From contig VYZB01000219.1 of assembly GCA_013397455.1 (NCBI GenBank), forward strand, positions 427,859-491,858: 64,000 nt of DNA, in the 5' to 3' direction. The first letter of the stretch is position 1; every line of letters starts with the position of its first letter. The position numbers and the translations under genes were made by a program. The stretch is from Crotophaga sulcirostris (taxonomy: Eukaryota; Chordata; Aves; Cuculiformes; Crotophagidae). The notes under the pieces are model-generated. The model saw only the letters and a program-made list of their open reading frames with translations. It did not search any database and was not told the DNA's origin. Shown piece after piece: positions 21,726 to 36,150 of this stretch.

Positions 21726-24700
21726 TGAAGACGAATTTGCACCCTCACAGATCTAAACAGCAAACGGGATGTTAGGAGACATTCTTCTGTTTGAAATTCA
21801 CCCCGGTCAGCTGCAGCTCCATGGAGGATAGGTGTTGCTGCCATAGCTTTTCATAGGGGCAGTTGTTTTGTTGGATGATTGTTGAGTGTGGGGCTTTGTC
21901 TTTGAACACTTGACCAGGGGAGATGTGAAGGGTGTAGGACCTGGAGGTGAATGAGATTAGGTTTGGAAAACTGTGAATGCTAGAATCAACCCTTTATTTA
22001 CTCTCTTCCTTTTTTCTTTGGAAACATAGAAGTGTTTGGGGAAGAGAAAATCTGTAAAGAAGTCAGGCAGTACAAGCGCAGTTGAGTGCAGGTGCTGTTG
22101 ACGTGGTATTTTCAGAAATAGGTGAAGAGCAGTAGAGCCCTGGCCTATTTTATTTTCCAGGTATTTGAGTCTGAATTCCAACAACATGTTAAAGTAACTT
22201 TTTGGGTTTGGCTTTTGTAGATGTACCATAAATGTTTTAATTCTTGAGATGTAACTAAAAGCCTCAACGCACATCTGGATTTTCATCATCCCAGTCATTA
22301 GCCACATGGGAATATTGGTCATGTAGTGTCAGCAAGGAGTTGCCTGAAGACTGTGTAGAGCTCATTCCACTTACTATTTTGTTGCCTTCTTCCAAGAGCG
22401 TGATGTGCTTACAGTCGCCATTAAACTTTCCATGAACAGTTTTCTGAATCGCCAAAATCTGACTTAAACAGCTAAAAACGGGCACCGCATTGGAAGCCTT
22501 TAGTAAGATCGTATTGCAGCACCCTGAGTGATAAGCAAAATGAGATAGGAAAGAATTAGGATTCTCACTTTGATAAACATAGAGGCTTGTTTGAATAAGG
22601 GTGATTGTTCAGGTACTATTCAGATATTGCTCCTAGAAACACTTCTATTTTTAAGAAAAGCATTTGAGTTGCTAAGATGCATCTGAGATGAGGATTCACT
22701 TTCAAAGTTTCAGCAGAAGCACAGATCTACTTTACGTACCAGTGGTGTGATTTCTGTCATGACAGCTCAGATTGGCTGGTGTAGCTAATGTGTTTTGTGC
22801 TTATAACAATATTTTATCACTTTAACTTGTTTGTCTGAAGAAGGTATAGTTCCCATGCCAACAGCTACATCTGCTGCTCCAGCTGCATCCCCCAGGGGCA
22901 CGGTGCCCACGTAGCATACTGCTGGTCCTTTACCAGCTCTGGTCTGTAGAAAGGATAATCCACCAGTCTGGGAATGAAGGTGTTGTTGGCACTCTACTGC
23001 TGTGGGTATATTTTATGCTATAGGTGTATTAGTTCCCTTCAAACACCTCTTTCCCCTGATATCTGAAACCACTTCCTCTTGGCAGGAGAGAGAAGTGCTC
23101 TCCCTTTCGCACTTGCTGCTTAGTAAACACAGTTTGGTTTGTCAGGATGCACAAACTCTGGTTTGACACAACTGCCTTCAACGTTGCCCTTCTTTATGAA
23201 ACCTTGACAGCACGTGAGATTGTACTCTTGTTGGAGGAAGACATTGTCTCTGGGTATGGAAGGAGCTCGCTGACGTTGAGCAGAGCTTTTGTGGACAGCT
23301 GTACCTGGAATGGCACCACATAGCAGGGACAGCTTGGTTCGGTGGAGAACCAAATGCTGTATTCTTTAGATTTTGAGACACACAGACACAGCTTAAAAGG
23401 TACAAGTTTTGAGATTTGGTCCCAAAAGAAAGGTGGTTACCCATGCGACTGTTAAGCCCTTGCCTCAGTGTTACAGGGAGCAGAAGGTACTCTTGCTTTT
23501 GCCATCAGTTGCCAGCCTGTTGAAATAAAACACGCCCATTTCTCATTGTCTAAAACTTCTGAATCAAAAATGAAAATATTTTGCTCACCAGTTTTGTTAT
23601 ATCTAGTTGGAATTTCTCCTCCACGCTCTTATAATCAGAGTTGAAGTTAAAACTGCTCTTGTCTTCTGCATGAGGTTGCACAACTCGGGAAATAGCAGTT
23701 ATCTCAGTTTTAGTCCATCATTCCCCTCTGTGCTTTATCTCTGGAGTTTTTCTGTATGCAGCTTATTTTATTTAAAGACTTGTACTATTTTAAGTTCATA
23801 CATGGGGATTCTGTTGCCCACAGCAAGCTCTGGCAAGGTGCCTTCTGTGGAGCTGCAGCCACTAGTAACTACCTAAGCTGTATAAAATCAGGGAGTGGCT
23901 GGCAGCATGACTCCTGGTCACTTCCTCCAGCGTCCCTGTGGATTGATCTGGAGTCCTCGTGCCAGCCCTCCTCACATTAAAGAAGTGAAACTGGTTTGCA
24001 TAATTCATAATTAGCTCTGCCTCTGCAAAATGAAGGAGTTACAGGATTATAGCTATAATGCAGGCTTGTCCCTCATGCAGTACCTGTTAGGATGGACGTT
24101 AAAATGCCCACAGTCATCTTGAACATTGTAGTGTACGAGTGAATTAATAAATGTATGGGCTGAGTGACTGCTAAAAGCCTTGTTTTAAGAGAGATGGCAA
24201 TTGCATAATTGACACAACTCTTCTGAGAGTCCTCAGGTGCCACCTAGTTCTGCCAGAACAGTTGTTTCTGCAGATAAATGGATTTCCTGGGCTGTGACTG
24301 TCATGAAGTGAATCTGGACTGTTCTCTGGCCAGGGGGAGGAAGAAATTAGATGGGCTCGGTTTGAATTTTGGGAGAATAGCAGATACAGTTTTCTTTAGC
24401 AGGTCCTCACGAGGAAAATAATGATTGACTGCCTGTCTGTTTTTTTAGTTATTTCTTTTAAAATTACTGTTTTTAAACCGCTTAAAAATGGGAATTTGAA
24501 TTCCTAGAGAAATTATAAAATGAAAACTAAAGACTAGAACAAGAAGCTGCAGTTTAATCAGAAATTAAATGCTAAGAATAGCTTTGAAAAGATTTATTTC
24601 CATGTTGTAGGAATCCTCAAACTCTCTGTGAATAAATGAGTATGCGTTTATTTCTGCGTAAGGTTTGTGAGCAGCAGGTATGAGAGAATGTTAGTTAATA

Positions 24701-27700
24701 TTACATTGAAAAGTGAAGTTTTTCAGGCATCAGAATGTCTGAAAACTCTTCTGCAATGCTATTTATACAAGTGCAGTTCTGAGTGAGAGCAGTCCCGCTC
24801 AGAACTGAATTAGTGTGTGTTTCCTGCCTAGCCAGGTAAAATCCTTATTTCTAACAATGCTGTGGCAGAGGCAGCTCTGACAAATTCCCCACCAACAAAG
24901 CCATTGCAGAGCATTCCCTGTGTTACCCGACACCGCTTTGCCTGTTTAACTTTTGAAAACGTGACCTGTAAACAAGGAGGAAAAACTTAATGCTTCTTCT
25001 CTGGAGCCAATCCAGGTGCACGCAGCAAAGACTTTAATGCAAACTTTCTGTGTCAGCCTTTGAAATCCTTGAAAAAGAATATGTAATGTGTTTGTTAGAG
25101 ATTCTAGCCCCTTTTTTCTCACACATTTTTGTCTCTTTTTGAAAAATGCAATTTGCCAATCCTTTAATAAACAGCTCCATGTAAAGTAACCCCTCCGCCT
25201 AAGCTGGGATGCTGGTGCAGAGAGAATCTTTAACAAATACAAAGCTGTAGCATATTTCTCTATTATTTCCAACAGTGTAATTTGAGAAGCTTAGTGATGA
25301 CCCCAGGCTTCTGTAGCCAAGGCTGCTATGGTCTCTGAATTGCTGGGAGACGCAGTTCCTTACTCATTCTCTGAACAAATTTCAAATTAAAAAAAAATAC
25401 ATCAAAAATGCATTTCAGGTGAGAGAGGTAAAAGCTGGCTATTGTCAGGGAAGGCAGTTATCTACTACAGCTGGCAACACAAACAGGCTGACAAATTGTC
25501 ACTCATGGGGAAAAACTGCTTTAGAAATGTCAGGATTTTTCCTGATGTAAAATTAGTAGATTGTGAAGACTCAAAATAACTGGAATATGCAATGGAATCA
25601 CTCTGTGACAGATGGCACCCTGTTTTTTTCCTGTTGGAATTACACCTTGCTGTTAATCATTCAGTCCCGATTGACCCTTTGCACTGGGGTGGCACCTGCC
25701 TGGTAAGCAGTGCCTCCTCAAAGGCACAATCTCGTCTACAGTACCCCAGAGTAATTAATACAAATCAGATTTGGGTTTCAGAGGCTGATCTGTGCTTGAA
25801 ACTCACTTCCCAGATTAGGTTTGTCCAGGTTTGAGCTGTACTTGGCACGGTTTTTTAGTTCAGTTTGCGGAGATGGCTGTGCGTGGGCACTGCGCGAAGG
25901 CTCGCTACCCTTGTCACTGTGGGCACGTTGGCCTCCCAGCATCAGCGGGGCTCTGGGCTGACCTTACCTTTTGGGATGCAGGAGGACATCTCTGAGACAG
26001 GACAGTATGCGCTATCAACCAAGAGAGCCCTGATATTGTAGCCAGAAGATGTGTTTCCATTGCTCTGCTCATGCTGCCAGAGGTGTCTCTGCTCCCCATC
26101 GGTCTTGTTTCCCTTGTCTATCTTCCCTCCCTATGTATTTTTAACTTTTTTCAAGAGATTGCTCATTATGGCTGATTACATTATTTGCAGTTTTTTGTCT
26201 CCTTTGCTGCCTGTGCCAGTAGTGCTTATGTAAAGGGACTTGATGATGTTGAATGATAAGAATGAACAAATGCAGCAGGAATTCAATTGCTATTTTGCTC
26301 TCAAGCACAAGTGTTCTTTCTAAATCAAGCCTGACCACTTACTGTGTCAGTCAGCTATGTTGTTGGAGACACGGAGAAACTGTTTCATTTACATTTGATT
26401 CAAGGGGAATTTTTGTTTGCTTGAGGTGCTCTATTTTATTTGAAAGTTTTAAAATGCATGATTTCCAAGTGCTCTGCATGCTTTAAAACAAATTTGGCCA
26501 TAGCTGATCTTCATCTTGGCTGCAAATTCCTGTGGAATATGTATACCTGTCAAATAACTGCTAGCAATATCCTGGCCTCTCTGGAGATGGGGAACATGAG
26601 GTTATTTGTCAAATATTGCACAGGAGTTATTGATGATGGGTTCTTTCAGACACTTTTAAAATCAAATTTCTTAATCACAGAACCATCCAGCTCAGCTGGG
26701 ATGGGCAACTCATGCTATATTCATGCTATGGAGCACCTGATAATTAATGGCAGTTTAAAACACCTCATTGTAATGTCATTTACAACATGATTAATTAGTT
26801 GACATAGCTTTTCTTAGATTTCCAGCTTTAAAAGGTTGGTGAGTGTTTTCTAGTTGTTTGACAGACTCTTTCCACTGGTGCAGTAAATGCTGGATTGCCA
26901 TGAATTTAGAACCATATCCTGCAGCGCTTTCACACCGTGTCTGCTACTGCCGCATCCCTGTTTCGCTCTGGTGTTCAGCAAATAGTTTGGGAAGTTTGTG
27001 TGCTAATCTGGCAGAGAAACTCATCCACCCAAGGGACTAGCTGTCTCTTGGACAAGCACGCTGAGATGAAGTGTTGAGATTTGGCAACGCAGCAGTAGGA
27101 TGGGAGGTGGCAGCCAGCAGTTGGGTTGTTTTAAACTGCCAAAGACCTTCAGTCAGGGAAGCACACACGCTTCTTTCATAAAGGTTGGCAGCCCCAGTAG
27201 GGCAATTTCTAAAGAAGAATTGCCATCAGTGAGGTATTCAGAAGAAAAATGACTGTGCAAAAAAGCAAAATTTCATCATACTATGGCGGGGACACTCAAT
27301 TATAAACTTCTTTGCCTCTCTGTATTCGGAAAGAGCAGGGTTTCTGTGCGCTTGATTCATCACACTTGGCTTGAGAGAGAGCACAACATCTCCAGATATC
27401 GGAGAGGCTGATTTTGTAGTGCTTCAATGACGCTTTTATTCAGCCCCTACTCAATAGAGCTTTGTGTTCTCCTCGCTCCTAGAGATGGTAACTGCTGCCA
27501 CGGAGGCAGGGATGATGTGAAAATATGGGCCATAAAAAATATTGGCAAATTGGTGTTTCTCAAAAATATGACCTGTGCTTAAAACAGCGGCAAAATCTTT
27601 ATTTGACTTTTAAATCATGGCATCTTATTGTCTTCTGATGTTTTTTTGGAGCCTCTAAACAAAAGTATAATACACTGCAGCTTGCTGTGAGCTAGGGATT

Positions 27701-28261
27701 AAAGAGATGGCAAATCTACCAGAAAAAAAAAACCTACGTTCAAGTTAAAATCCCTTTTTGATAGGGTGTTATCGAGAGTGCAACTGTTTGGTGGTGATGC
27801 CTTGTGGAGGAACCGAGCTGGAGACTGAACCAAATGTGGTAACAGAAAGGAGGGAGCCTTGGCTGAGCTGACTCTGAGCTGCGCAGCTGTGCCATGAACT
27901 GAAGGCTTTCTGCAGCTCCCCTTCTCAACTTGTAGGACTTGTCAACCAAGACTAGTGGAAAAGAAAGTTGAGGAGTAAGACACTGATATTGCTGAAAGCT
28001 GGCAGATTTTTGCTTGTTGTGTTGATGCTGCATAGTCTTTTTCTCAATTTCAATTTGTTTTCGTCCAAATATATGCTGTTGCATCTGCCTACTTGATGGT
28101 TCAGTGCTGGAAACATCCCTCTCTTCTTGACAGCGCATGGCTTTATGTCCTTTCTAGCTTGATTTGGAACTGGAGGGAGGAAGAGGCTATCTGCTGTGCT
28201 ATGGGAACTTGCTTTTTGGGCCTCAGGTTAATAATGGGATTGATGAAAAACACTATTCAAG

Positions 28262-28406
28262 TATCATATAATGGTTTGGGTTGGCAGGGGCCTTTTAAGT
28301 CCATCCAGTTCCACCCCCCTGCCATGGGCAGGGACACCTACCACTGGATCAGGGGGCTCAAAGCCCCATCCAGCCTGGCCTTGGACACCTCCAGGGATGG
28401 GACAAA
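28262..28406 (-). repeat. Short CR1 LINE 3'-end fragment
   Basis: About 145 bp, from a degraded tail (tatcatataatggtttggg) to cacctccagggatgggac. Confidence 0.85.
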
Positions 28407-29759
28407 GTATGTTGGCAGGTGATTAACAATTTGTGGGACAGTAATGTATTCTGGATTGGAGCATCTTTTGTAAGGGAATGGCTTGGGGAGTGGAAAAGCG
28501 TACATGCAGCTGCATACTGCTTTAAAATCACTTGCATAGGAATGCACTGGGTGGTTTAATTAAAGGGAGAATGGAATTTCCCTAGCTTGTAGTGAAAAGT
28601 ATATGGGGAAATCTTCTTCACTGGAATTGTTGAGCATCTGCTGGCTTGCCATGATGCTTTTACAGTGCATTTACTGGCGGGTTGCAGGTTGCTCTGTCTC
28701 TGGAAGGACAGTACTCGGTGTTCATCTCAGTTCACTTCGTGCTATTTTTACAGCTTTCTGCGTTCAAATGTCTCAGAATAACATGCTTGTCATTCACCTG
28801 TCAACTAAGAGATGTAACTCACTTCAGACTTCCCTCCCCTGGGAGTCGCTCCGATAGGAGGAATATCTTCAATTACCAAAAAAATCCGGGCTGTCCCCTT
28901 TCCGTGTGCTCTTAAAAGGCTGGTGTTTACAAAAGCTCTTCTGGTTCGAGATGACCTAGTTAAGGTGCTGCTGTGCAGCAGGTCAAGGTTGTGGAGAGGA
29001 GTTTTAAGAGAATGAGGTGCTATTTGGATTTTGGAGAATGGTGGATGGATCTTAAAGATGACCTCTAATGTTATTCAATGAACTGTGGCACAAACAGAGG
29101 GTGGAAGGCACATGTACTTGATACCACAAGTCCTTGACTACAGAAGAAGTGCATCGTGTAGTTTAAGCCAACTTGTGTCCCGTTGCTGCAGTTGGCTCTG
29201 GGCAGGCCCGGCAAAACAACAGGAGCTCTGCGACCCCCCTGAACCACCTGCATGGGTGAACTGTTCGGTGAGCCTCCAGGTTCTGCTGGGCTGGCACACA
29301 GTGGGGTTTAGAAACATTTCAGGAAAAAGGGAACATCCCTACACTTGTGGACATAAGAAGGCTTCATCCTCAGATGCACAGGAGCTGGACTGGTTCTCTA
29401 ATTGTGGGGTTGCTGCTGTCTCACTTGAATGGACTTTGTAACTCTAACTTCAAGTGCTGCCAGTGATGCTCTTGTATGTTTTGCTTGAGAGAAGTTACCC
29501 GAATCAGTGGTAACAGTGATCTGTCTGTCTCATTTGACTGCCTGTGGTTTTATATCTGAGATGTTATGGTGTTATGGCTAGAGAAAGAACAGAGGTCATT
29601 AGTGGTTTCAAAATCGGTGAGAACTTGAACGAATGTGGATGCTTCGTATTTCGTGATGGGTTGCTGGTAACTGCTGGGAGTGGGTAGAAAGTTTCCTGCA
29701 GAGGGAGAAAAATCCCAATTCTGACCATTGTTTTGTGTTCTCTCCCATCTCTGACACAG

Positions 29760-29852
29760 GTTGCCAACTTGGCTTGCTCTATCTCGAACAATGAAGAAGG
29801 GGTGAAATTGGTTCGCATGTCGGCCAGCCAGCTTGAAGCCCTGTGTCCCCAG
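29760..29852 (+). CDS. CTNNA1: CTNNA1 exon E3 of window (residues 433-463)
   Basis: 93 bases, 31 codons, phase 0-0; starts VANLACSISNNEEG and ends LEALCPQ. Acceptor gacacag, donor gtaagg. It encodes a helical segment of the second M-domain bundle. The SASQLEALCPQ ending separates it from CTNNA2. It sits alone between introns of 14.9 and 12.4 kb. Confidence 0.95.
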
Positions 29853-31983
29853 GTAAGGAGGAGCATAAGAACATGAGATGTGCCCTAACAGTTGGGCAAC
29901 TGGTCCTGCTTAGCACATGGTCTGGCCTCTCCATCGCTGGCTATGGTCTTCCTGCAGAATGTGACTTCTTCTTGATACATGTAGAGAATGAAAGGCAGCG
30001 TATGCAAACAACTTAGAAACTTCAAAATACACAACAGAGTAGTGATACACATGGGTCTTTTTTACATAATGGCTCGATTTCATTTGACCAGGGTATTCTA
30101 ATAACCTGCAAGGCAGGAAACAGTGAAGCTTCACTGGTTTACTGTGCGTGTTCGTGTTGCAAGCAGGTGCCATGTGAAGGCAGGGCCACTGCTCCTGTGC
30201 ATGCTCTAAGAGAAATTACCAATACATTCTTTTTTGCCTGAGTAGAATATAAATATGCAAAAAAATCTTCTTGATAAAGTAGGCTCTGAGGAAGCTGGCT
30301 GTGTGTGAAGAGTTTGAACCTGGCTTAGACTACCTTTTAATTAGTAACTTTTAAACGGAAATGAGGAAATTTAAGTTTCTATAAGCACTAGACTATCCTT
30401 TTCCATCTTGACAGCTCCGGTATTTTAAAGGTCAACAACTTGATACTTGCATGAAGAACTGAAGACTGCATTGCACTGTCAGTTCGTGTAATTTACATTT
30501 TTAAAGCAACAGGAAATTTGAATATAAACATACGAATAAGCTGTTGATGGTATTGAGGAGCTAATGGAAAATCCATACTCAAAAAATGGGTTAAATGGCA
30601 TTTTATGAAAATGAGGTGCACTGTCTCAGTATTTGGAATTTGGTCAGGTTTTTCCATATATACTGATGCTTTTAAAACCATTTGAAAGGAAATGAGGGAT
30701 GTTTACCTGCACCTGCCTCGCAGGAGGCGAATTCTGAGGGAAGAGGTGAAGATCGTGTGAAGAGCAGGAGTGTTTTACTTTGTCTGTTATTTCTAAGTTA
30801 CAGTGCTATTAGACAGGTGAAGGTAGGCACCCGAACATGAAACATTCAGTATTATCTAGGAGGCCTTTTATCATCCTGGGGTGAACTTGTGTGGTTCCCA
30901 CTCCTGGGTGAGACCCTGGGGCCAGTGCATCAGCTGAGCAGTTCTTTGCCTCCCACATCGGGAGCGAGTGGTGTGTATGGCTTCTTAGAACCAAAGGTCA
31001 ATTTTTACAGTTGGGGTAAAGCATGTGGAAGAAAAAGCTTTTAAAAATACATCTCATCTGGTGGAAGGGCTGCTCTTTCCTAAAGTAACCAACTAGGCTG
31101 GACGTAATTCTTTTTTTGTTATCTCCATATGGGTGTCTAACGCACGTTCTTCCAAAGTAGTGCTGATGTTTTTTAAAATAATCATCTTAAAGTTAGGTTT
31201 TCTTTGAATCTAAATGTTTCTGGTAGTTGTCCAAGTCTGTGGGGGTGTTTTCCCCTCACCACTGCTGAAACTGTGTATTTCAAACCCTTATCTTTGCTTT
31301 TCCAACAACTGCTTGTTTGTATAAATGTGCTCCTGTATAAATAAAACACCATGCTGGTCGCCATGAAATAATTAACAGCTGCAGTCACCAGTCAGCAAAC
31401 TGTAGTCCCATCTACTGAAGTGCCGTTGTTAACCTTTGCCTTCAGGAATTATGGATAATACATTTAACAGGCATCGGAAGCTTTGATTATCTATAAATGG
31501 AGAAGGGCCGTAACTGATGGATTTTGGCTTTGCAGAGGTCACATGTCTGAACTCCACGCCTGCAGTTCAGATGCTCTGCTGCACAGTCCTGCCTTAATTC
31601 CAGGGTCATCACCAAGAGATTAGTAAATGACACTATCACTGTTCATAGCACTTGAGAGATTGCTTTTATGTTACTTTACATGTTCTCTGGTTGATTCATT
31701 AATGCTCTAAGAGTATTTAAACATGTTGTGAATCCTGAGAGATAATTAGGGGCACTTGTCTCAACTGTTTTACTAATGGCATCTGTGTTTTCTCCGAACG
31801 ATGCAGAAGTTTGTCTTATGCCAGTCTAAGCGATCCAGCACTCCATCATCCTCCTCAGCCACATCATGGCATGTTCCACAGACTCATATTATTCTGTGTC
31901 ATCTCTAAATGGTACTAGATACAAAGAACAGCATAGTGGGGTTGTGGTTCCTTTTTTTTTCCAGACAAGTTAAGATAAAAGAA

Positions 31984-32200
31984 GGGAGAGTTAGGTGAGA
32001 TATTAGGAAGGATTGGGGAGGTCCTGACCCAGGTTGCCCGGAAGAGTGGTGGCTGCCCCATCCCTGGAGGTGTTCAAGGCCAGATTGGATGGATCTTTGA
32101 GCCCCCTGATCCAGTGGGAGGTGTCCCTGCCCATGGCAGGGGATTGGAACTGGGTGGGCTTTGAGGTCCTTTCCAACACAAACCCTTCTGTGATTCTATG
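31984..32200 (+). repeat. CR1 LINE 3'-end fragment
   Basis: From tgagatattaggaaggattg to the tail cttctgtgattctatg. About 215 bp, 5'-truncated. Confidence 0.9.
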
Positions 32201-32331
32201 AATTATCTATTTACGTTGCAGTTTATTCCTGACGAGATTTGCAGCTACTTCTTGAATCCTTTCAGGTGTCTGTGCTGAACAAATTTGTGAATTAGGCATA
32301 AAATACATATTTAGTCCAACATTAGCTGCGC

Positions 32332-32359
32332 TTTTTTTGTTTTGTTTTTTTTTTTTTTT
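32332..32359. repeat. Poly-T tract
   Basis: Nearly pure T with two G interruptions. It could be the reversed A-tail of a decayed insertion, but no flanking element is recognisable. Confidence 0.7.
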
Positions 32360-33358
32360 GCTGAGATGGTATTTTTCCAGGAAGATACTGGATTCAGAGT
32401 GAGTCAAGTCAATCAGTAATTACAATAGTGTCTGAAACTCGAGCGAATGCATCAATATCACACAGAAATATGATGTATGACATTTAATTCAAGGTATTGC
32501 TGTAGTTAAAAGGATGAAACTGAAATTTCATGCACTGGAATAAGTCCCCAGGTAACCTCTTAAATAGCTTAGCTGAGTAGAGGCCATTCTGGGAGTAGGG
32601 AACCCCTGGGTAAAGAATGATTTCTGCAGAAATCAATCTGTGGAGTTAATTATAAAAGCTGTATCTCAAATAGCACAGTTAATCTCTCCCTTGCCATAAC
32701 TCACCTTTTTGAGCTGGCAGCAAGAGTGAGGAACATGCACCACTTAAACTGGTTAGAGACAACTTGGAAATTTTGTCAGTGTAGGCGAGAAGTCCTCATT
32801 GCCATTGTCACCTATGGGTTCAGACATTCTCAGGTTGGAAATTTAATTCTTTGAGAAAAAAGAAGATGCGGATAATTTTTCATCTAAAAAGCCTCTATGA
32901 AAGCAAGCAGTTGAATTCCTTTAGTGTGGCTGTTACTGGCAATCGGCTCTTCCTCAAGAGTAACAGCATCCTTCCTATTTGTGAGTCTCCAGGCAATAAG
33001 CACAGAAATTAGTGCAATGCTGAAGACTTAATGTGATATTTAGAGCTCCCTTTTGATGGTGTATGAGGAACTGTTTGGAAGAGCCGTGCACACTGCTGCC
33101 AGCTGGGTAGGTGACTTGTGCGAGGCTGGGTTACAGGGGAGACATGAGGCAGTGTCAGGGCATCACTGGTGCTTTTCTTCATGAACCTTTGACTTACAAA
33201 CCTGCCTGAACTCTTTGGTTTTGAGGGCATGCGTTACTCTAAGTCTGTATATCAAAGTGAATCCCCTTTGTCCTGCATCTCGCAGGAGTTGCCTGCAGTC
33301 CTGCAGCTTCTTACCCTGTGAGGTGATGGGCGTAACAGACCCATTTGTGGGCAGTTAA

Positions 33359-33722
33359 GATCATAGAATTATGGAATGTCCTGAGTTTGAAGAGATCCAC
33401 AAGTGTCATCGAGCCCAGCTCCTGTCCCTGCACAGGACAACCCCAACACTCACACCGTGGGGCTGAGGGCCTTGGCCAAACACTTCTAGAATTTGGTCGG
33501 GCAGTGACTGCTTCCCTGGGGAGCTCTTCCAGTGCTCCAACACCCTCTGGGTGAAGAACTTTCTCCTAATGTCCAACCTAACCCGCCCCTGGCACATCTT
33601 CCTTCCATTCCCTCAGGTCCAGAGAGAAGAGCTCAACACCTACTCCTTCTCCTCTTCCCCCTGTGAGGAAGCTGTGGACCATAATGTGGTCTCCCCTAAG
33701 TCGTCTATTTTCCACGCTGAAA
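33359..33722 (-). repeat. CR1 LINE 3'-end fragment
   Basis: Reversed tail atcatagaattatgg, then the gtgtcatcgagcccagctcc and aggacaaccccaacactc blocks. Relics on the - strand read MCQGRVRLDIRRKFFTQRVL. Confidence 0.9.
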
Positions 33723-34404
33723 GTCCTCCATCACATTGAATGTTTTAAATAAAATGCTTAAATCTTTTTCATAATGGAAATGGAAAAGTACTGCTGTGCA
33801 ATGCTTGGAATGGTTGCCTGTGCCTCTCTGCCTAGCAGAGCGCCGGGGGAAGTTTTCTTTGCCTTCTTGCTAAACACAGAGCTTGCCAACAGTAAATTAG
33901 TGAAAGATTTTGTTTATCTCTGTTCAAAAACCTGAATCCTCACTCACAACTCTGACTTCTGAGTTCTGTTTCCAAGAAGCACTAGCTCTGGGAGCCTGCG
34001 AAAGCTGTTTTGTAACAGCATTTTGAATTAAAGATGTCTGAGAAGAGAGCTTAACCATAGGAGTGTTTCTGATCATACAAACTGTAGGTGTTTAGAAAGC
34101 AAGAGTGAAAAAGCCCCAGTACAGCTCTTGAAAGCGATGAGCATTGCTCCAGCCTTTTGATGTGACAGTCTACTGTCACTTGCAGCTTCCTGGCTATGTG
34201 TTGACTTTCTCATTCTTTAAAGCCTCCATGAAGTTCATCTGTAGACTTCTAACCAAATTGTAGTCGGGCTGGGAGTTTTAGTAAATAGTCTTGGATTAGA
34301 CTTTCCCTCAGTTTGGATGCTTCCTTCTGCCAGCAAAAGCTGGAGCGCAATGCCCTTGAGACTGGTCAACCCCTGGGAAGCAGGTTGCAGGAGTGGTGTG
34401 AACT

Positions 34405-34826
34405 GCTGTCCAGAGGAGGCCACGAAGTTGGTGGAGGGTTTAGAGGGGAAGCTGTGTGAAGAGTGGCTGAAGTCACTTGGTCGGTTCAGCCTGGAGAAGA
34501 TGAGACTGAGGGGGGACCTCATTGTGCTGTACAGTTTCCTCACAAGGGCGGGAGGAGGGGCAGGCGCTGAACTCTTGACCGAGGACAGGACCCAAGGGAA
34601 TGGCAGGAAGATGTGCCAAGGAGGAATAAGTTGAGCATTAGGAAAAGCTTCTTCACCCAGAGGGTGGTGGAGCACTGGAACAGCTCCCCAGGGAAGCAGT
34701 CACAGCTTGGCCAGTGCCCTCAGCCCCACGGTGTGAATGTTGGAGTTGTCCTGTGCAGGGACAGGAGTTGAGCTCGATGATCCTTGTGGATCACTTCCAA
34801 CTCAGGATGTTCTATGATTGTATGAC
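34405..34826 (+). repeat. CR1 LINE 3'-end fragment
   Basis: From ctgtccagaggaggccacg to the tail gttctatgattgtatga. Relic LEKMRLRGDLIVLYSFLTR is still readable. It forms an inverted pair with 33359-33722. Confidence 0.91.
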
Positions 34827-36150
34827 TTGCACCTCACAGTGACCTGTTCTCCCATCTGTAAGGCAGGGCTCACTCTGAGCCAGTGCTGGTTGCCTTGCTC
34901 CCATAGCTTACCCTCCTTAGAAACCTTGGGAGCGCTCTGGGCAGCGGCTCGGTCCCCACACACTCCCTCCATGCATGCGCTCACAGTGTGTTTGGCATAG
35001 CTTGCCATCTCCTGCACACTCCATCAAGTGAGTGTTGCCCATTAAACAGACTCCAGATAATTCTTGGATTAAATTACATTTTTTAAATAAAAATAAATTG
35101 GATCGTCTCATATCAACATCTTGTTTTAATAATTGCTTTTCCACATCCTTACATTCTGGTTCTGAACAGCCTGAAAAGCAATTTGCCGTCTATAGGTTTC
35201 TGATGAGGCAGATGGTTACATATGCTGATCACACCTACTGACACAAACTGGCAAAATACCACAGCATAAGGAATCCCATGTAAAGGTTCCAAATAGCACA
35301 AAAACAGTTGTTTAAAAGTTGCAGCACCTTAGAAAAACAACAACCCCCTTGAATCCACGCTCTCAAATCAACCAAAGCCAAGAGTGACCTGGAGGCTTTC
35401 TCTCCTCCTCGAGTCCCCAGTTGCTGCCCGTTCCCTGGTGGCTTTTGCAGGAGGAGATAACTTCATTTTTCTTGCAGTAAAGACTTAATATTGAACAATT
35501 GTCCCTTCTTTTCTTCTCTTTGAAAGGCTGACAAGATTTTTCAAATGTACTAACTAGCAGCTCTGTCTCCAGACTTTAATTATAGGTGATTGAAGCATTT
35601 TATTGGCATTGAATAGAAATACTTTATAAAAAAACTTAACACTGGGGCGGCAGTTTTGTATCGTGCAGGCTTGCTGTGAGGAAAAGCCAGCACAGGGCAG
35701 GAGTGGCCACCAAAGTGACAGTATGAGAAACTCGAGCAGTGACTGGTGCATAATAAGAAGGAAAGATAGGAGAAAGGAATTCAGTTCTGTAGAAGGAGGT
35801 AGGGAAGGGTGTAATGACCCTGTGTTCTCATCACAGCCACAGTGTGATCTGTGGAGAGTGGCAGCAGAACAGCTTCCAGAAAAGACACAGAGTCCCTGAA
35901 ACCCCCGAAGCTTCAGCACTTGAAGTTGGTGAAATGCAAAATGAAACCACACAAATGGATACCAAACCAAATAGCACCAAAATCCATGCAACTTTCCCTT
36001 GCCTGGTACAATAGTATCAGTCCTCAGCTACAAATGGAAATGCTTTTTCCATGTGCAGGGAAGTTGTTAGGATAATTATCAATACACAGGAAATGCGTTA
36101 GCAGGAAATGCTAAGCAGGAAAAGATGATATTTGTGACAAAGATGATGTT

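Larger units (their letters stand above)
14893..29759 (+). other. CTNNA1: CTNNA1 intron between E2 and E3 (14.9 kb)
   Basis: Contains CR1 copies at 19505-20041 (+), 20087-20344 (-), 21362-21725 (-) and 28262-28406 (-). Stretches 14893-19500, 21726-28261 and 28407-29759 show no gene, only short chance ORFs. AT-rich blocks with homeodomain-type TAATTA motifs near 24000-24060 and 26740-26800 could be regulatory but nothing proves it. Confidence 0.85.
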
